From positions 20,595,501-20,659,500 of the forward strand of contig NC_061771.1 in NCBI RefSeq assembly GCF_022458985.1: a DNA stretch of 64,000 bases, written 5' to 3'. The stretch comes from Mugil cephalus (Eukaryota > Chordata > Actinopteri > Mugiliformes > Mugilidae). Every line of letters starts with the position of its first letter. Positions within the stretch are counted from its first letter, which is position 1. The notes beneath the pieces are model-generated. The model was not told the DNA's origin. It was given only the letters and a program-made list of their open reading frames with translations, and ran no database searches. Of the stretch, positions 46,455-57,770 are shown one piece after another. Position numbers and translations under genes: made by a program.

Positions 46455-46766
46455 CAGACGCTACAGATTCGTATGGCAAACGTTACTTCTCAGTACTGCT
46501 CATAGCATTAGCATCTTTTATTTAGCTACATTTATCATAACTGAAATGACCTAAAACTAACCTAAACTGACTGAAACTGAGGCTAATCCACTTTTCCAAA
46601 TCCACACTAGTCCGTATGGATCATTGTCGAGTCCTGTTGTCCTCAATTTGATCTGATAATCCACATTTTTCCTGGTCTCGCTCTACTTATTGATGCATTT
46701 CACCATGTTTTTTCCACTCAGAGGGCGTGGCCCCAGTCGGCAGTGATGTCAATGCATACCCTCTAT
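46455..46766 (-). mobile_element. TGACGTCA-ended MITE, copy 1
   Basis: Reverse complement of the fuller copy at 55739-56044, sharing TTTCACCATGTTTTT-like, GATCATTGTCGAGTCC-like and TAGCATCTTTTATTTAGCTA sequence. It ends at GATGTCAATGCATACCCTCT. The outer ~50 bases of its other end are missing. Confidence 0.6.
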
Positions 46767-48592
46767 TTATTTTAAATTTGGAAGTATATTGAGGTAGAGG
46801 CCTCATTTACTATATAGCCGAGCTAATACAACAAACAAATGAAAAATGAATCAGAGGACACAATCCTACAAAATCTGCGAAAATGCTGTTTCATACACTT
46901 AAACAATAATCTATTTTAATAGTCTTATTATTTTGCCTGTTCCTTTTTTAACTATTGAGAACTATTATAAAATGAAAACTTCCATCCGTCTATAAACCAC
47001 TGGCTTCAACCATTGTCCTATAACCACAGTGTGCACAGTATCTCCTCATTACTTAAAATGTGAGATGACCAACTTCATGAGTTCCTAAAATCTTTTTTGC
47101 AAAATACTTTTGTCACCACCGTATTTTTTTCAAACGCACACAAACACAACACACTCATTGCTAATAAACCCCCCATCTGTGATGGTGATGCTCTTTCTCT
47201 GTAATAACACCGCGGTGATTCAGCAGTAAGAGTCCGGTGGTCTACCTCAGGGCGTTACGCCAACATTTGAAAGACAACACTGGTGAGAAAGCAGCTCTGG
47301 CACAGACGTCGTATCAGCAGCACGGACCACCCGCCCACGCCTGACCGCCCGCTCTCAGACCAACAGGTATTTTTAGCAGCTTAGAGGGGGAAATGCAGCC
47401 TGGACCTTACCTCGGCTCGCTTGATTGCTCAATGTTGCTCCCTGGCTTGATCCTTTCTCACACACACAAACGCACGCAGAAGCCAAGCACTAATTCACAA
47501 CATCTCACATTTTAGTGTTGCAGAAATCCAATGTCATCATATCTGGTTTGGAGATTTTGAATGCTTACAAAATCCCTGCTGTTCAATCTCAGGTTGACTA
47601 GTGGTCAGTGAGACAGATGCAAAATATTCATGAATTACTGACTCACACACAGTCTTAAAGCACATTTTGCTCTGAGTCTTTCCCTTTCTCTTTTTCCAAC
47701 AATAACAAGGCCCTGGATTGACTCACTCCTTCCTGCCTACCCGCCTCTCTTCATCTCCACCTTTTGGGACTTTCCCTCCTCCTCCTCCTTAGATCCTCCT
47801 TCGCAACCATCCTGGTTTATGATGAATCTCCCCTCTAGCTATAGAAGTCCCCTCCTCTACCCAATAGTTCCCCCACTTTTTTCCCATCAAAGATCTATAA
47901 ACAGTACGAATCCATGTGTAAAATATTTAAACATTTACGTGAGTGCTACCGAGTGTTTTGGTTGTAATCTGTCACACGCAGCTCATTTTGAACATGAACA
48001 GCTCTCTATTTGGGTTTTATACTTTTATAATACAGTTTGATGAGTGCAATAAAATGCTTTTTCACAAACCTCTGGCCGACACGTGTTTGAAAGGAGAACA
48101 ATGTCGGCTCTCACGACCACTTATGAGATCAGAACTATTGGGTTTGTTCTGAACTCTAATTTCATTACCAAGGAGCACACAGACTTATTTCCTGCACCTC
48201 CGCCGGCCACAGGTTTTTCTTGTTCCAAAAGCAACAAACCGCGGTGAAACTTCGTCAGTTACCAGCGGTTTGCATCTCGATCCTCTCAGCCAGTACCTCC
48301 TTAGCTACTGGACAGAGAGAAGCACTTAACCTGTCTGACTCAGTAAATATCCAAGTGTTTCCTCTTTGGACTGTAGCACAGCAAAAGGAAGCTGAATGTC
48401 ACCCTGAGGTCTGCTGCAAGATAAATAAACTTAAGGTTGGGCTTGATCATGGACCAAGATTATTTTCTCACCCAGTGGACATGTGACATGTTGCTACTGT
48501 AATTTAAAAAAAAAAAAAAAAAGTCAGATAAAATTAATTATTGTAATAATTTTAGCGAGGTAAACATTTCTGACCTAAGGACATCTAATCCA
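46767..48592. other. Intergenic DNA, no gene supported
   Basis: Ordinary DNA with short pyrimidine tracts. The open frames lack family resemblance. Confidence 0.4.
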
Positions 48593-48808
48593 GGGGTCTT
48601 CAATGTTTTTCAGGTCGAGGACCACCTCACCTATTATATGTGTAATATATTAAACTTGGCCTAGTGCTGTTTATAAATATACATTATTATCATTTTGCAT
48701 TCAGTATTAAGCTATCTCTTATATGTTGGGTTCATGTTAATGTGTATTTAAAGATATATAAATGTGTTGGGGAAAATTAAAAAAAATATATATAAAAATA
48801 TCTAATCA

Positions 48809-49536
48809 ACACAAACACAAACTGGGAGTCATCAGAACCCTCCAGCACCGAGCACAGACTGTCCCCCACTAGACAGGAGGGCAAGGACAAGGAGGGAACA
48901 CACATTAAACAAACCCTCAAGACATGTGGATATCCCAACTGGGCCTTCGTCAAAGGCTCAAAAAGATATCCCAGGAAGGACAGGGAAGAGGAGCACAACA
49001 AAAGGAAGAACATCACCATCCCCTACATAGCTGGTGTATCAGAGAAACTAAGGAGAATTTTTGGTAAACACTGCATCCCAGTTTATTGCCAACCTGGAAA
49101 CACATTAAGACAGAAACTGGTCCACCCCAAAGACAAAACACCTAGACAGAAACAGAGCAATGTAGTGTACTCGGTTCAGTGTAGCGAGGAATGTACAGAC
49201 CTGTACATTGGGGAAACAAAACAACCCATCCACAAGCGCATGGCCCAACACAGGAGAGCCAGCTCATCAGGAAACGACTCAGCAGTCCACCTCCACCTGA
49301 AGGACAAAGGACACTCCTTTGAGGATACCAACGTCAAAGTCCTGGCCAGAGAGGACAGATGGTTTGAGAGAGGAGTTAAGGAAGCCATCTATGTCAAAGT
49401 GGAGAAACCTTCTCTAAACAGAGGAGATGGACTGAGATTTAATTTACCAACTATTTATAATTCAGTTTTGACTTATGTCCCCAAGAAGTTTCAACAACAT
49501 TCACACATTGAGCCTCCAGGTTCCCATGGACAATAG
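48809..49536 (+). pseudogene. Penelope-like retroelement, C-terminal RT part and GIY-YIG endonuclease
   Basis: This is the 3' end of a Penelope-like element. From about 48865 to the stop at 49536 one frame is open for ~223 codons. The upstream part (HKLGVIRTLQHRA, then CGYPNWAFVKG) matches the region after the reverse transcriptase; one frameshift in the run of five C at 48863-48867 separates the two. The endonuclease domain shows VYSVQC, LYIGET (the YIG motif), HKRMAQHRR and a C-terminal Glu in IYVKVEKPSLNRG, which are the conserved parts of GIY-YIG nucleases. The element continues to about 49800 with its terminal ATTCAACGC motif. The 5' part with the RT catalytic core is absent, so the copy is dead on arrival. 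Confidence 0.8.
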
Positions 49537-49849
49537 CCTCGTTAGAGCTCGATTCATAGGATAAGTTAGCCTAGGCACACAGTTCCCCCCATTCAAGGAC
49601 AGGTAAGTACCAGCCATTATGGTAATTAGTGACCCCAGTTTCTGGTCAAGCAAGTTTCTGGTGGGTGTTACCCACAGAGTTTATTCCTATTTAAACCTTA
49701 ATTTCCCACTAGTTCATCAGAACTGAAGAAGCTACTTGGAGGAGTGGCGAAACATCTTCAAGAAATTCTACAAGGCCAGCTGACCTTATTCAACGCTTTT
49801 TTTGAATCAACCAAAGATTTTGCGACCCCCTCTTTCCTCTATCCTGACA

Positions 49850-51140
49850 ACTGAAGCTAAAAAACAAAAAAAAGTGAACAGGCTTTCTTGGGATACTGTA
49901 CCTTTTACAGTTAAACTCTTCAATGTCAAGTTCATATTAAGGTAAAAATTACAAGAGGAACCTTCAGATTTTAACTCCAAGCACTGACATGTACAAAAGA
50001 TAAATTGACATTAAGTCCATTAAGTTGGTTTTGGGCTTTTATTTTTTTTTCTGTGCTTAAATCTTCCCATGAAGTTGTATACCATAGACAACCTGAGCTT
50101 AATATAATTTAAATATTAATAAATTAAAGGCGTATACAAAGCGTACCTACTTTGCATGTGTTTAAAGTAGATATTAGAACATTTAAAAGTCCAAGGCCAC
50201 TGTAAGTGTTTAGCTAGTAGCTAATCATGTGCTAATTATGACACCATTTCAGACTAATAAGATAAAATCAACAATGATGATGTATATTCACAAGGTCAGA
50301 GGCCAACTTCACAGTGACACCATGCAAAAACCTTTTGATAAAATCCTACTTGGGCAGAAACGTGAGCTGAAATGTTATCAGTCGTACTGTGGACAGGCAG
50401 GTGTGTGTATTACTTGTGTTTTGCAGGACATTAATCTGTCACCACAGACACATTTGGGGACAAAACGTTAAAATCAAAGGCGAATACTTGGTTAAAGTTA
50501 GATATTATTGAAGGTAAGGTAAGCAGTGTTTATAGTCTGGAGTAAGTCTCAACGTGATATCCTCTGAAGTGATGTTAACATTACAGTGTGTGTGTGGGAT
50601 TAGAGGTGAAGAGAGACGACTATCAACAACACTTGTCCTCCTCCTCCTCCTCTCCTCTGACAGCCGTGGATCTCCGTCTTCCTGGCTCCATCCCAGTCAG
50701 ATCGTGGGAACATACCACTGCCTGCAAACAAAAATAAACAGATAAATAAAATAAGATAAAGTAAATAAATTAATTCAGACAGAACTGGAGAAATCTATCC
50801 ACTCGTCAAGTCCAAATTTAGATACAGATAAGGAAGGGGAAGCTCTGTTTACTGTGGAGTAATAGAGGAGCCCTTCAATACTGTATCGTGCCTGTGTGGA
50901 GGAAACCGTACGGCAGTTTCTAAAAGTGTGGAAATAGAGACAGAAATTAGAATAAGTATGGGCACCTGGTTCCACCAGCCAAGAACATGTCCTGGTGGAC
51001 TTAGATCTCTTAGTGAATGGATTAGAAAACAAGATATTTAAATTCATTTTTTTTTTTTTTTTTTGTTTATTTTAGGTAAAACAACCTTTTTGTGGTTTAA
51101 TTCTGTCTACCCACATAGTAAAATTTTTTATGTTGTAATT
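49850..51140. other. Intergenic DNA, no gene supported
   Basis: AT-rich, with a short CTC-repeat near 50637-50655 and a T-run near 51047-51064. Confidence 0.4.
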
Positions 51141-51148
51141 TGGTGTTG

Positions 51149-51345
51149 GGGCGCCTGTGGTTCAGTACGTATAGTTTGTTGTCCACTAACCAGAGGGTTC
51201 ATGCCACACGCCAAAGTACGAGTAAGACGCTGGACCCAGAGTTGCTCCCAGTGTGCGCTTGTGTGACCGAATTGGTAGATGTGTGACTGTGAAGCACTTT
51301 GAGAGGTGAAAATCTATAATGGTAGAAACATATAAAATAAGTAGA
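51149..51345 (+). mobile_element. tRNA-derived SINE, degraded
   Basis: The head GGGGCGCCTGTGGTTCAGTA, the middle CCAGAGGGTTCATG, and GTTGCTCCCAGTG plus GTGAAGCACTTTGAGAGG follow a common teleost SINE layout. The B box is damaged. Confidence 0.65.
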
Positions 51346-51589
51346 TATGAATAGTGCTTTTCTACCTAACTAGCATTAATGACAGCAGTAAACAAAAAGG
51401 TTGTTGTTCAGAAATGAATGTTGTCACGGTAACTTCAACATTTTGGCCCCACGCCGCACTCAAAACTAAATGAAGAACCAAAGCTCTCTGTAGCTGTTCA
51501 TTCAGAGGTCTTCCTCATCCGTTCTAAGTCCCAAAGTTGACAATTACTCATTAAACATTCATAACTCCACTGGACTTCCCTCCCCTCAG

Positions 51590-52100
51590 GTTAAGAGTCT
51601 GGGTGTCTCAGGAAACCCACGTCAACAACGTGACTCGGTCCACTTATTTCCACCTCCACATCATCACCTGAACTCCCTCCATAGACCACATCACCCCAGT
51701 TCTTCAGCAGCTCCACTGGCTTCAGATAAAATCCTTCATTGAATGTTGGTTCAGTCAATCGCACAACAGCTCTTCACTCTTTTTTTAAAATTAATTTTGC
51801 CATTTAGACACTATTACAGGTTATGATTCAAACTAATGCTGCTAATCTCCATGTTCAACTGTCACTTTTTGCCACTCATTGGCCGTAACCATGGAGACTT
51901 CACTTGCTGTGAGGTCACAGTCTCTATACAGATCCTCCTCTGCGTCCCAATTTATTGCACCCCTTGTCCAGCTGTCTGCTACTATGTCTACTCAGCTCCA
52001 CGCCTTTGGAACATTCCCCCACCAGACATTCAAAACATCTCTGACACATTTGAAATCCAGACTCAAAGCATATCTTTTTATAACAGCTTACTCCACCTGA
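51590..52100 (+). pseudogene. L2/CR1-type LINE reverse transcriptase remnant
   Basis: Conceptual translation in shifting frames gives the C-terminal landmarks of L2/CR1-clade reverse transcriptases in order: THVNNVTRSTYFHL, then DHITPVLQQLHWLQIKS, then YSAPRLWNIPPPDIQN and FKTSLTHLKSRLKAYLF. Several frameshifts and stops make it nonfunctional. The matching 3' tail (GACTTTGAGTGCTTTGAAAG ... AAATAAAATGTATTATT) is displaced to about 52770-52830 by an inserted hAT remnant. Confidence 0.72.
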
Positions 52101-52101
52101 C

Positions 52102-52470
52102 TATGGATGGGCATAGATAACCGGTTCTGTTAAAGGACCAGTTCCAACTGGTTCAGTTAGTTGATATCATTAGCCTTCATGCTTATCGATACTTTTCGTG
52201 AAGGTGGCAGTAATGCACCTAAAAGTTGTTGGCCATAAAACAAACGAAGAAGAATCTTTATTTCGAAGCACGTCATTTACATCATGTGACGACAAGGAGG
52301 AGGTGATGGCGAACAGAAACTATTGGAAGTGTGGCTTCACTTCACCTGGAAGGACTGTAACAGCACAACATGCAACTTATGCAGCATAACTTCAAAGGGC
52401 ATCAACACCACCAACATGATCTAACATTTGTTAACGACGCATGACATTTAATACAGATAGTGCCAAGAGT
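52102..52470 (+). mobile_element. hAT element remnant with BED-type zinc finger, copy 1
   Basis: Starts GGATGGGCATAGATAACCGG, like hAT termini. One frame reads LEVWLHFTWKDCNSTTCNLC, then NTTNMI, a stop, then HLLTTH. The Cys pair (codons at 52371 and 52380) and His pair (52425 and 52440) have the CX2C...HX4H spacing of BED fingers. A stop codon lies inside the finger. A related copy is at 57310. Confidence 0.65.
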
Positions 52471-52499
52471 TCAACAAGCTGAATATTGCGAGTGAGGAT

Positions 52500-52830
52500 C
52501 CAGTGACCAATTTCCAATTTGTCTTCTTACACAATCTCTTATGTCCTGTTTAGAAACTCAATAAAATCGCTGTTGTTTACTCGAAACCACAAACGCCTAC
52601 TTTTTCTAGACCAAAACTTTACCAGAGAAATTGATAAGGGAATTGTTAATGTCTCCGGTATCAGTAAAATCTTATTGATGTCCATCCCCACACCTGACCC
52701 ACTCCTTGTTACGGGTTTATTAATCTGCTTTCAAGCTATTGCACTGTATGTTTTTACTCTAATGATGTTTTATGTAAGGTGACTTTGAGTGCTTTGAAAG
52801 GCGCCTGCAAATAAAATGTATTATTTATTC
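52500..52830 (+). mobile_element. LINE 3' tail displaced by the hAT insertion
   Basis: TTTGAGTGCTTTGAAAGGCG followed by AAATAAAATGTATTATT is the standard 3' end of L2/CR1-type fish LINEs and their SINE partners. It fits the upstream reverse transcriptase remnant. Confidence 0.5.
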
Positions 52831-52839
52831 CGTTCCCTC

Positions 52840-55012
52840 TCACATAAACACATAACCCTCCCGTCTGCTCCAGGGGTCAATTTATAACATTTTGGGGTCA
52901 AGTACTCGCTCCTCAGTGGTTTACTAACAGGCTCCTCCAGCTGAAACATGAGAGCATGACGGCAACATCTCTTTGCTGAAACTTCCCCAAGCAAGACGTT
53001 CAGTTTCACATCGCTTGTTGACCCCAAGGGTTAGATCGCCAGAAACCCCCCCACTAATTTCCCCTGCTTGCAGACAGTAGGCGCTCGTAAAGCAGTAATG
53101 TGTGATGCTCGAAGGCAGAGCTTTCAGCAGGAAAAACTTTGGAGCGAGGTGTAGGGATGAGAACGTGGAAATGGAAAATAATGATGGAGAAAAGGAGGGA
53201 GAAATGAGGGTGGAGTGTGGAGCTCTGTTTCTAATTAAGGAGAGAGTGAAAAAGGAGGTGAAAGAGAGACGTGCATGACCTGAATACAGATCCCTAACTA
53301 CGTATACATTCGGGTGGCTGAACTAACTCCAAAATAAACTGTAGACTTGACAAGCAGAAAAATTCAGACTCTCTCCTGAATAATAATATTTGAGGGGTGA
53401 TTTGTAGGTTTCAGCCTGAAAGGAGATACAGAAAGTTTGAAGTCAATAGCAATTGTGGTATTTCAGTTTCGAGTGTATGAAAATCCAAAAATGGGATTTG
53501 TCTTAAAAAGATGAAGTACAGGATATAAATATTTTATCTATATTTTAATGTATATAAATATAGTGTAACAGCACAAGCTGTGGATACCCCAAAATGTGTC
53601 CAATATGTCACAAATGGTATGAAGTATGTGTATATTGTTAATGAACTCAGAACCTAATCACCAGCATGAAAACATTCATGGTGGTGTCTTATCATAGATC
53701 ATCAGAATCTCTTTATTTGCCAAATGTGAAATGGTTAACATTAAATAAAAAAAACAATTTAGGTGTCTGTAACACTTTTCTGTCAGGCAACATTTTATCA
53801 TTAAAATATCATATCAATAACATTGTGTGAAACTATGTTAATTTTTTAGCTGCTAGTTGGACTGACAAGTGAAACTGTTGCACTATGTTAGTATAGAATA
53901 TAGTGAGTAATAAAGCTTTATCTTATCTTACCTAAGCACCATAGCAACAGGCTACCATAGTTCTACTGTCCATCCTGTTTCATTATTACATGCAGATTCT
54001 CACCATCGTCACACTCATAGATGACAGCAGCATATATTTATCTTGTAGTAACATTGAGTAAAAATACAAATAAGTATTATCTCGTAAAATAAACAGTACA
54101 TTTAACATGATCATTATTTAACATAAACTTCATCCAGAGAAAAAAACAGTGAAGGATAAAGAACGAGAGCTCTAACTAGAGGTGACTGTAATTTACCGAG
54201 GCGTAGGACTAAATTCTCCCAAATGGTCTCATCTGTTAGAGGAAGATATTGCTGGAACCAGTTACTACCACACGTCTGAAACTGCACCGACTACTTTCTT
54301 TTCGTGTAAAAATCTCAAACACTGATTAAAAATAAATCAGACATGTATTCTCATAGCCTAAATAGTTTCAGTCTTGGGGGTCCTTGGTCCATTAATGTAT
54401 TTTTTTATATATGTAATTGTAGGTCAAATGTTTTGTCATAATATTGCCTGTTTCAATATTGTCTATCTGTGTCTGGTTCTGTAATTGTCTATTGTATGGT
54501 TGTTGTTTTACAGTCTTCTGTGACTGTGTTGTGTACTTGCCTTGTAGGTCTGAAATGTAGCATCTGTCCTAAGGCGTATTTACACTGATGGCTGGAATAC
54601 ATCAATGTTGATTAATGTGCATTGTCCCAATTCAGTAAAGTAATAATAACCCCAGAAGAACAATGTATAGACGAGCCAAGATGTTTGTGAATGCGCTGAA
54701 TAAAGACCAATCAAAAACACAGGGTTCAATGTGAAATTGCAAAGTAAGTGGTTTGTGAGAAGAACCTTCATGGCAATAGCTCTCAAAAGCTTGTCCCATT
54801 ACCACCCACGCTGTGTGACTGACAGGTGGCAGACTAATGAAAAAAACAAATGTGTTTGGCACAAAAATTCTGATGAGATGACACAAAAAACTAAGCTATA
54901 GTTGGTATTCACAATAAAAACTAATTTGAATTTGAAAAGACAACATCCTGTAGGAAGTCAGTTTTTTAGCAATCACTCCTCACTTCATTCATCCGCTGTT
55001 TTGATTCACACA
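52840..55012. other. Intergenic DNA, no gene supported
   Basis: AT-rich DNA. Near 53698-53735 and 53905-53925 there are short pieces resembling the AATCAGCTTTATT-type repeat end. No exon is supported. Confidence 0.4.
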
Positions 55013-55070
55013 GAGAGAGGAGGAGGAGGAGGTGGTGGTGGTGGGGAAGAGCAGCAGCAGCAGAGAAGCA
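55013..55070. repeat. Compound (GGA)(TGG)(GCA) microsatellite
   Basis: Three adjoining trinucleotide runs: GGA, TGG/GGT and GCA. They create apparent polyglycine or polyproline open frames that are not real genes. Confidence 0.85.
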
Positions 55071-55738
55071 AAAGAAAAAAGACACTAACTAGATACAAAT
55101 GGTGCTGGTCATGTGTACGTGTGAGAGAGTATGTGGAGAGTTTCTGTGTGAACAAACAGTGGGGAAAGTGTGGGCGTCGGAGCTTTGGGGGGAGTGGGAC
55201 AGCTTTCCAGGGAAGTGTACTCAAGTTTAGAGGGAGAACAGAAAACGAGGGCAAAAGTTAAGGAATAGGAGGATGCAGAGAGAAAGACAGAGAGCACATG
55301 TACAGCTTAATTGAGCCATGCTGGAAATTTGACTTTCTGAATGTGGTCCTTGTCCCAGTTTAAATGAAACCGAGAAAATCGAATAACTCATGGGAACGTG
55401 TCCTCCTCCTCCACACTAGGTGGCGATATGTTTCTTTTCAGCGAGTTAATATGGCCCCCTTTCTGGTTGACCTATTACGTCATATAATATTTTGGCAGAC
55501 CGACATTTCAAACGACAACAAGATGGATAATAGTTTCTCTTTTTTCATCTCGTACGTAAGGTACATGTTACTCTTAGTGCAGATGAGATGGCGCTAACCC
55601 TCAGGTGGTTCTTCTACCAGCTCTATTTTCCTTCTTCTTCTGCGTCTCACTTTCTTTTTTTCTTCCAGGGTCATTCACCAGCACAGCAGTTATGGAGCAT
55701 GCGCACACGCATTATCCGATTAAAGTTCGATTAATCAC
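55071..55738. other. Intergenic DNA, no gene supported
   Basis: No gene, RNA or clear repeat is recognised. Confidence 0.4.
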
Positions 55739-56044
55739 ATAGAGGGTATGCACTGACGTCACCGCCGCCCGGGGTCACGCCCCCCTGAATGTTAAAAAAA
55801 CGTGGTGAAATGTAGCAGTAAATACAGCGAGAACGGGGGACTCGACAATGATCCGTACAAACTAGCATGGATTTGAAGAAGTGGATTTGCCTCAGTTTCA
55901 GTTAGTTTAAGTTAGTAAATGTAGCTAAATAAAAGATGCTAACGCTAAGAGCTTCACTGAGAAGTAATGTGAACCATACAGTACTGTAGCATTCGTAACC
56001 ACGGAGACGTCCGCTTGCTGTGACGTCACGTGCATACCGTCTAT
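55739..56044. mobile_element. TGACGTCA-ended MITE, copy 2
   Basis: The ends are inverted: ATAGAGGGTATGCACTGACG on the left and CGTCACGTGCATACCGTCTAT on the right. The ~306-bp interior has no coding capacity. Each end carries a TGACGTCA CRE-like octamer. The inverted copy at 46455-46766 supports it as a dispersed family. A ~40-bp piece of one end may lie at 51883-51925. Confidence 0.65.
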
Positions 56045-57029
56045 GCATGAGAAATCGATTTCCAATCGCATTATCTGGGTAAGGAGAACTCCAGTTTTAG
56101 TCGGAGTAAGGTTGTCCAGTTAAAGTCGGATTAAGGCAGTAATTCGTTTTTTACACCGGCATGCAAACATACTGAGAGAGCGTGGGGCGGTGAAGCAGGG
56201 ATATAAGGATGTGAGGGGGAAAAATGACTCTTTAGATCTAAGTGCAGATATCTTTCTCATCTTCACCCCTGTGAACCAGCACGCATTCCTACACTCACTC
56301 TATAAGAATGATGGAAGGAAAGAAGGAAGCAGAAGAAGAAAGTAACGACAGCTTATTATATAAGCACGCACTGTCCTCATTTTCTCCCTGTCCACTCCCC
56401 TCTCGCTCTCTCTCTCACACACACACACACAGACTCAGAGGGAGGCAAAAAAGATAACACTGTTATGAAAGTTACCACAAACTGGCTTTGTATTCTCTCG
56501 GTCCCTCTCTTTCTCCATTTAACACACACATTTCATGCCACACGCCTCCTCTCAGTAGGCCACACACAACCACATGCTGGGCCCACATGTGCCGAAAGAA
56601 TCCCGATCTCCCAAGCCACACACCTACACACACAAACATAACCACACGCACGAACGCACGTAAACGTAAACGCTCGCAAATACCTCGTCCACAAAAGCGA
56701 GCACCTAAATACACACGCCGGCGGCCAAGTCCAACAGGCGCGACCAGCCTCACACACACCTACTCACATACTGAGCGCTCATGTTCATATGTACACACAC
56801 ACACGGAGGCCCGGGACTGGAGGAGAGGGGATTTCCAGCTTGATGCTGCACAGCTGCAGAACGGCGCCCGAGCGCACCGCCAACCTGACGCAGATTGATG
56901 ACCTCATCAGATGGGAGTAACAAGCAAGTAACAAGCTGCACACGATCAGAAGGCGCAGGCTGGCTTTGTGCTTTATTACGGAAATAGGACAAGATAAAAG
57001 ACACAGCGTCTCCGTGCGAGAGCGATGTC
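56045..57029. other. Intergenic DNA with a CpG-rich CA-repetitive block
   Basis: Bases 56400-56820 combine CA dinucleotide runs with many CpGs (ACGCACG, AACGTAAACGC). It could be a weak CpG island or a decayed microsatellite. No exon is recognised. Confidence 0.4.
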
Positions 57030-57770
57030 TACACCAGTCCGGCACAACATTATGACCACTCAAGTAAATAACACTCACCACCTTGGTCACAGTGTGGACA
57101 TGTGTGCGGATGTTACGTAGACATGTACCACCCACCTAGACGCGATAATGGAAAAACATGAAAAACAGCACAAGGTGTTGACCTGGCTCCTGAATTCCAT
57201 AGATCCCAAACTGATCCAGTATGTGTGGGATGGATCCCACAAAATTTTGTTACCAGACACCACAGGAGACCCTCAGAAGGCCCATGTACATTCTCTGTTG
57301 AGTCACAGCTAGGGATGAGTATCGATAACCGATTCCAGCTGGTTTAATTCGTTGATATCATAAGCCTTCATGTTTATCGATTCCCCTTATCAACACTCTC
57401 CATGCCAGATCTTTACATCCCAGTCCAGGCAGTGGCAGTAATGCACCTAAAAGTTGTTTGCCAACCGCCATGAAACGAAAGAAGAAGAAAAGTCTTTCTC
57501 GAAGCATGTCATTGACGTCATGTGAAGGCCAAGGAAAACGTGATGGCACAGAGACTAAAACTGTTCAAAGTGTGGCTTCACTTTACCAGGGGGGACTGTA
57601 TAAACACCACCAACATGGTGAAACATTTGTCGACGACGCGTGCCATGTGTTCGACAGCTATCGCTACGTCTGAGCAGAGCAGTAGAGGTAGTAGTAGAAA
57701 AAGATGAGATGAGAAGGGAGACCTACACAACATCAGGAAGGTGGTCATAATGTTATGCCTGATTGGTGTG
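57030..57770 (+). mobile_element. Tc1-like transposon remnant split by a hAT element
   Basis: The ends are CACAACATTATGACCACT and GTGGTCATAATGTTATGCCT. The middle reads as DDE-region-like sequence around AGATCCCAAACTGATCCAGT. A hAT remnant is inserted at about 57310-57716, between AGTCACAGC and GGAGACCTACACAA of the Tc1 sequence. Confidence 0.75.
57310..57716 (+). mobile_element. hAT element remnant with BED-type zinc finger, copy 2
   Basis: Starts TAGGGATGAGTATCGATAAC, a hAT-type terminus. An open frame includes LFKVWLHFTRGDC and NTTNMVKHLSTTRA, the BED-finger layout, but the Cys pair is deleted and the last His is Arg. The sequence shares AGTGGCAGTAATGCACCTAA with copy 1 at 52102. It is inserted in a Tc1 remnant, so it is younger than that element. 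Confidence 0.65.

Noticed and set aside
56472..56898. Overlapping long frames on both strands in the CA/CpG-rich block
   Set aside because: Low-complexity Thr/His/Arg or Val/Cys/Gly composition produced by dinucleotide repeats.
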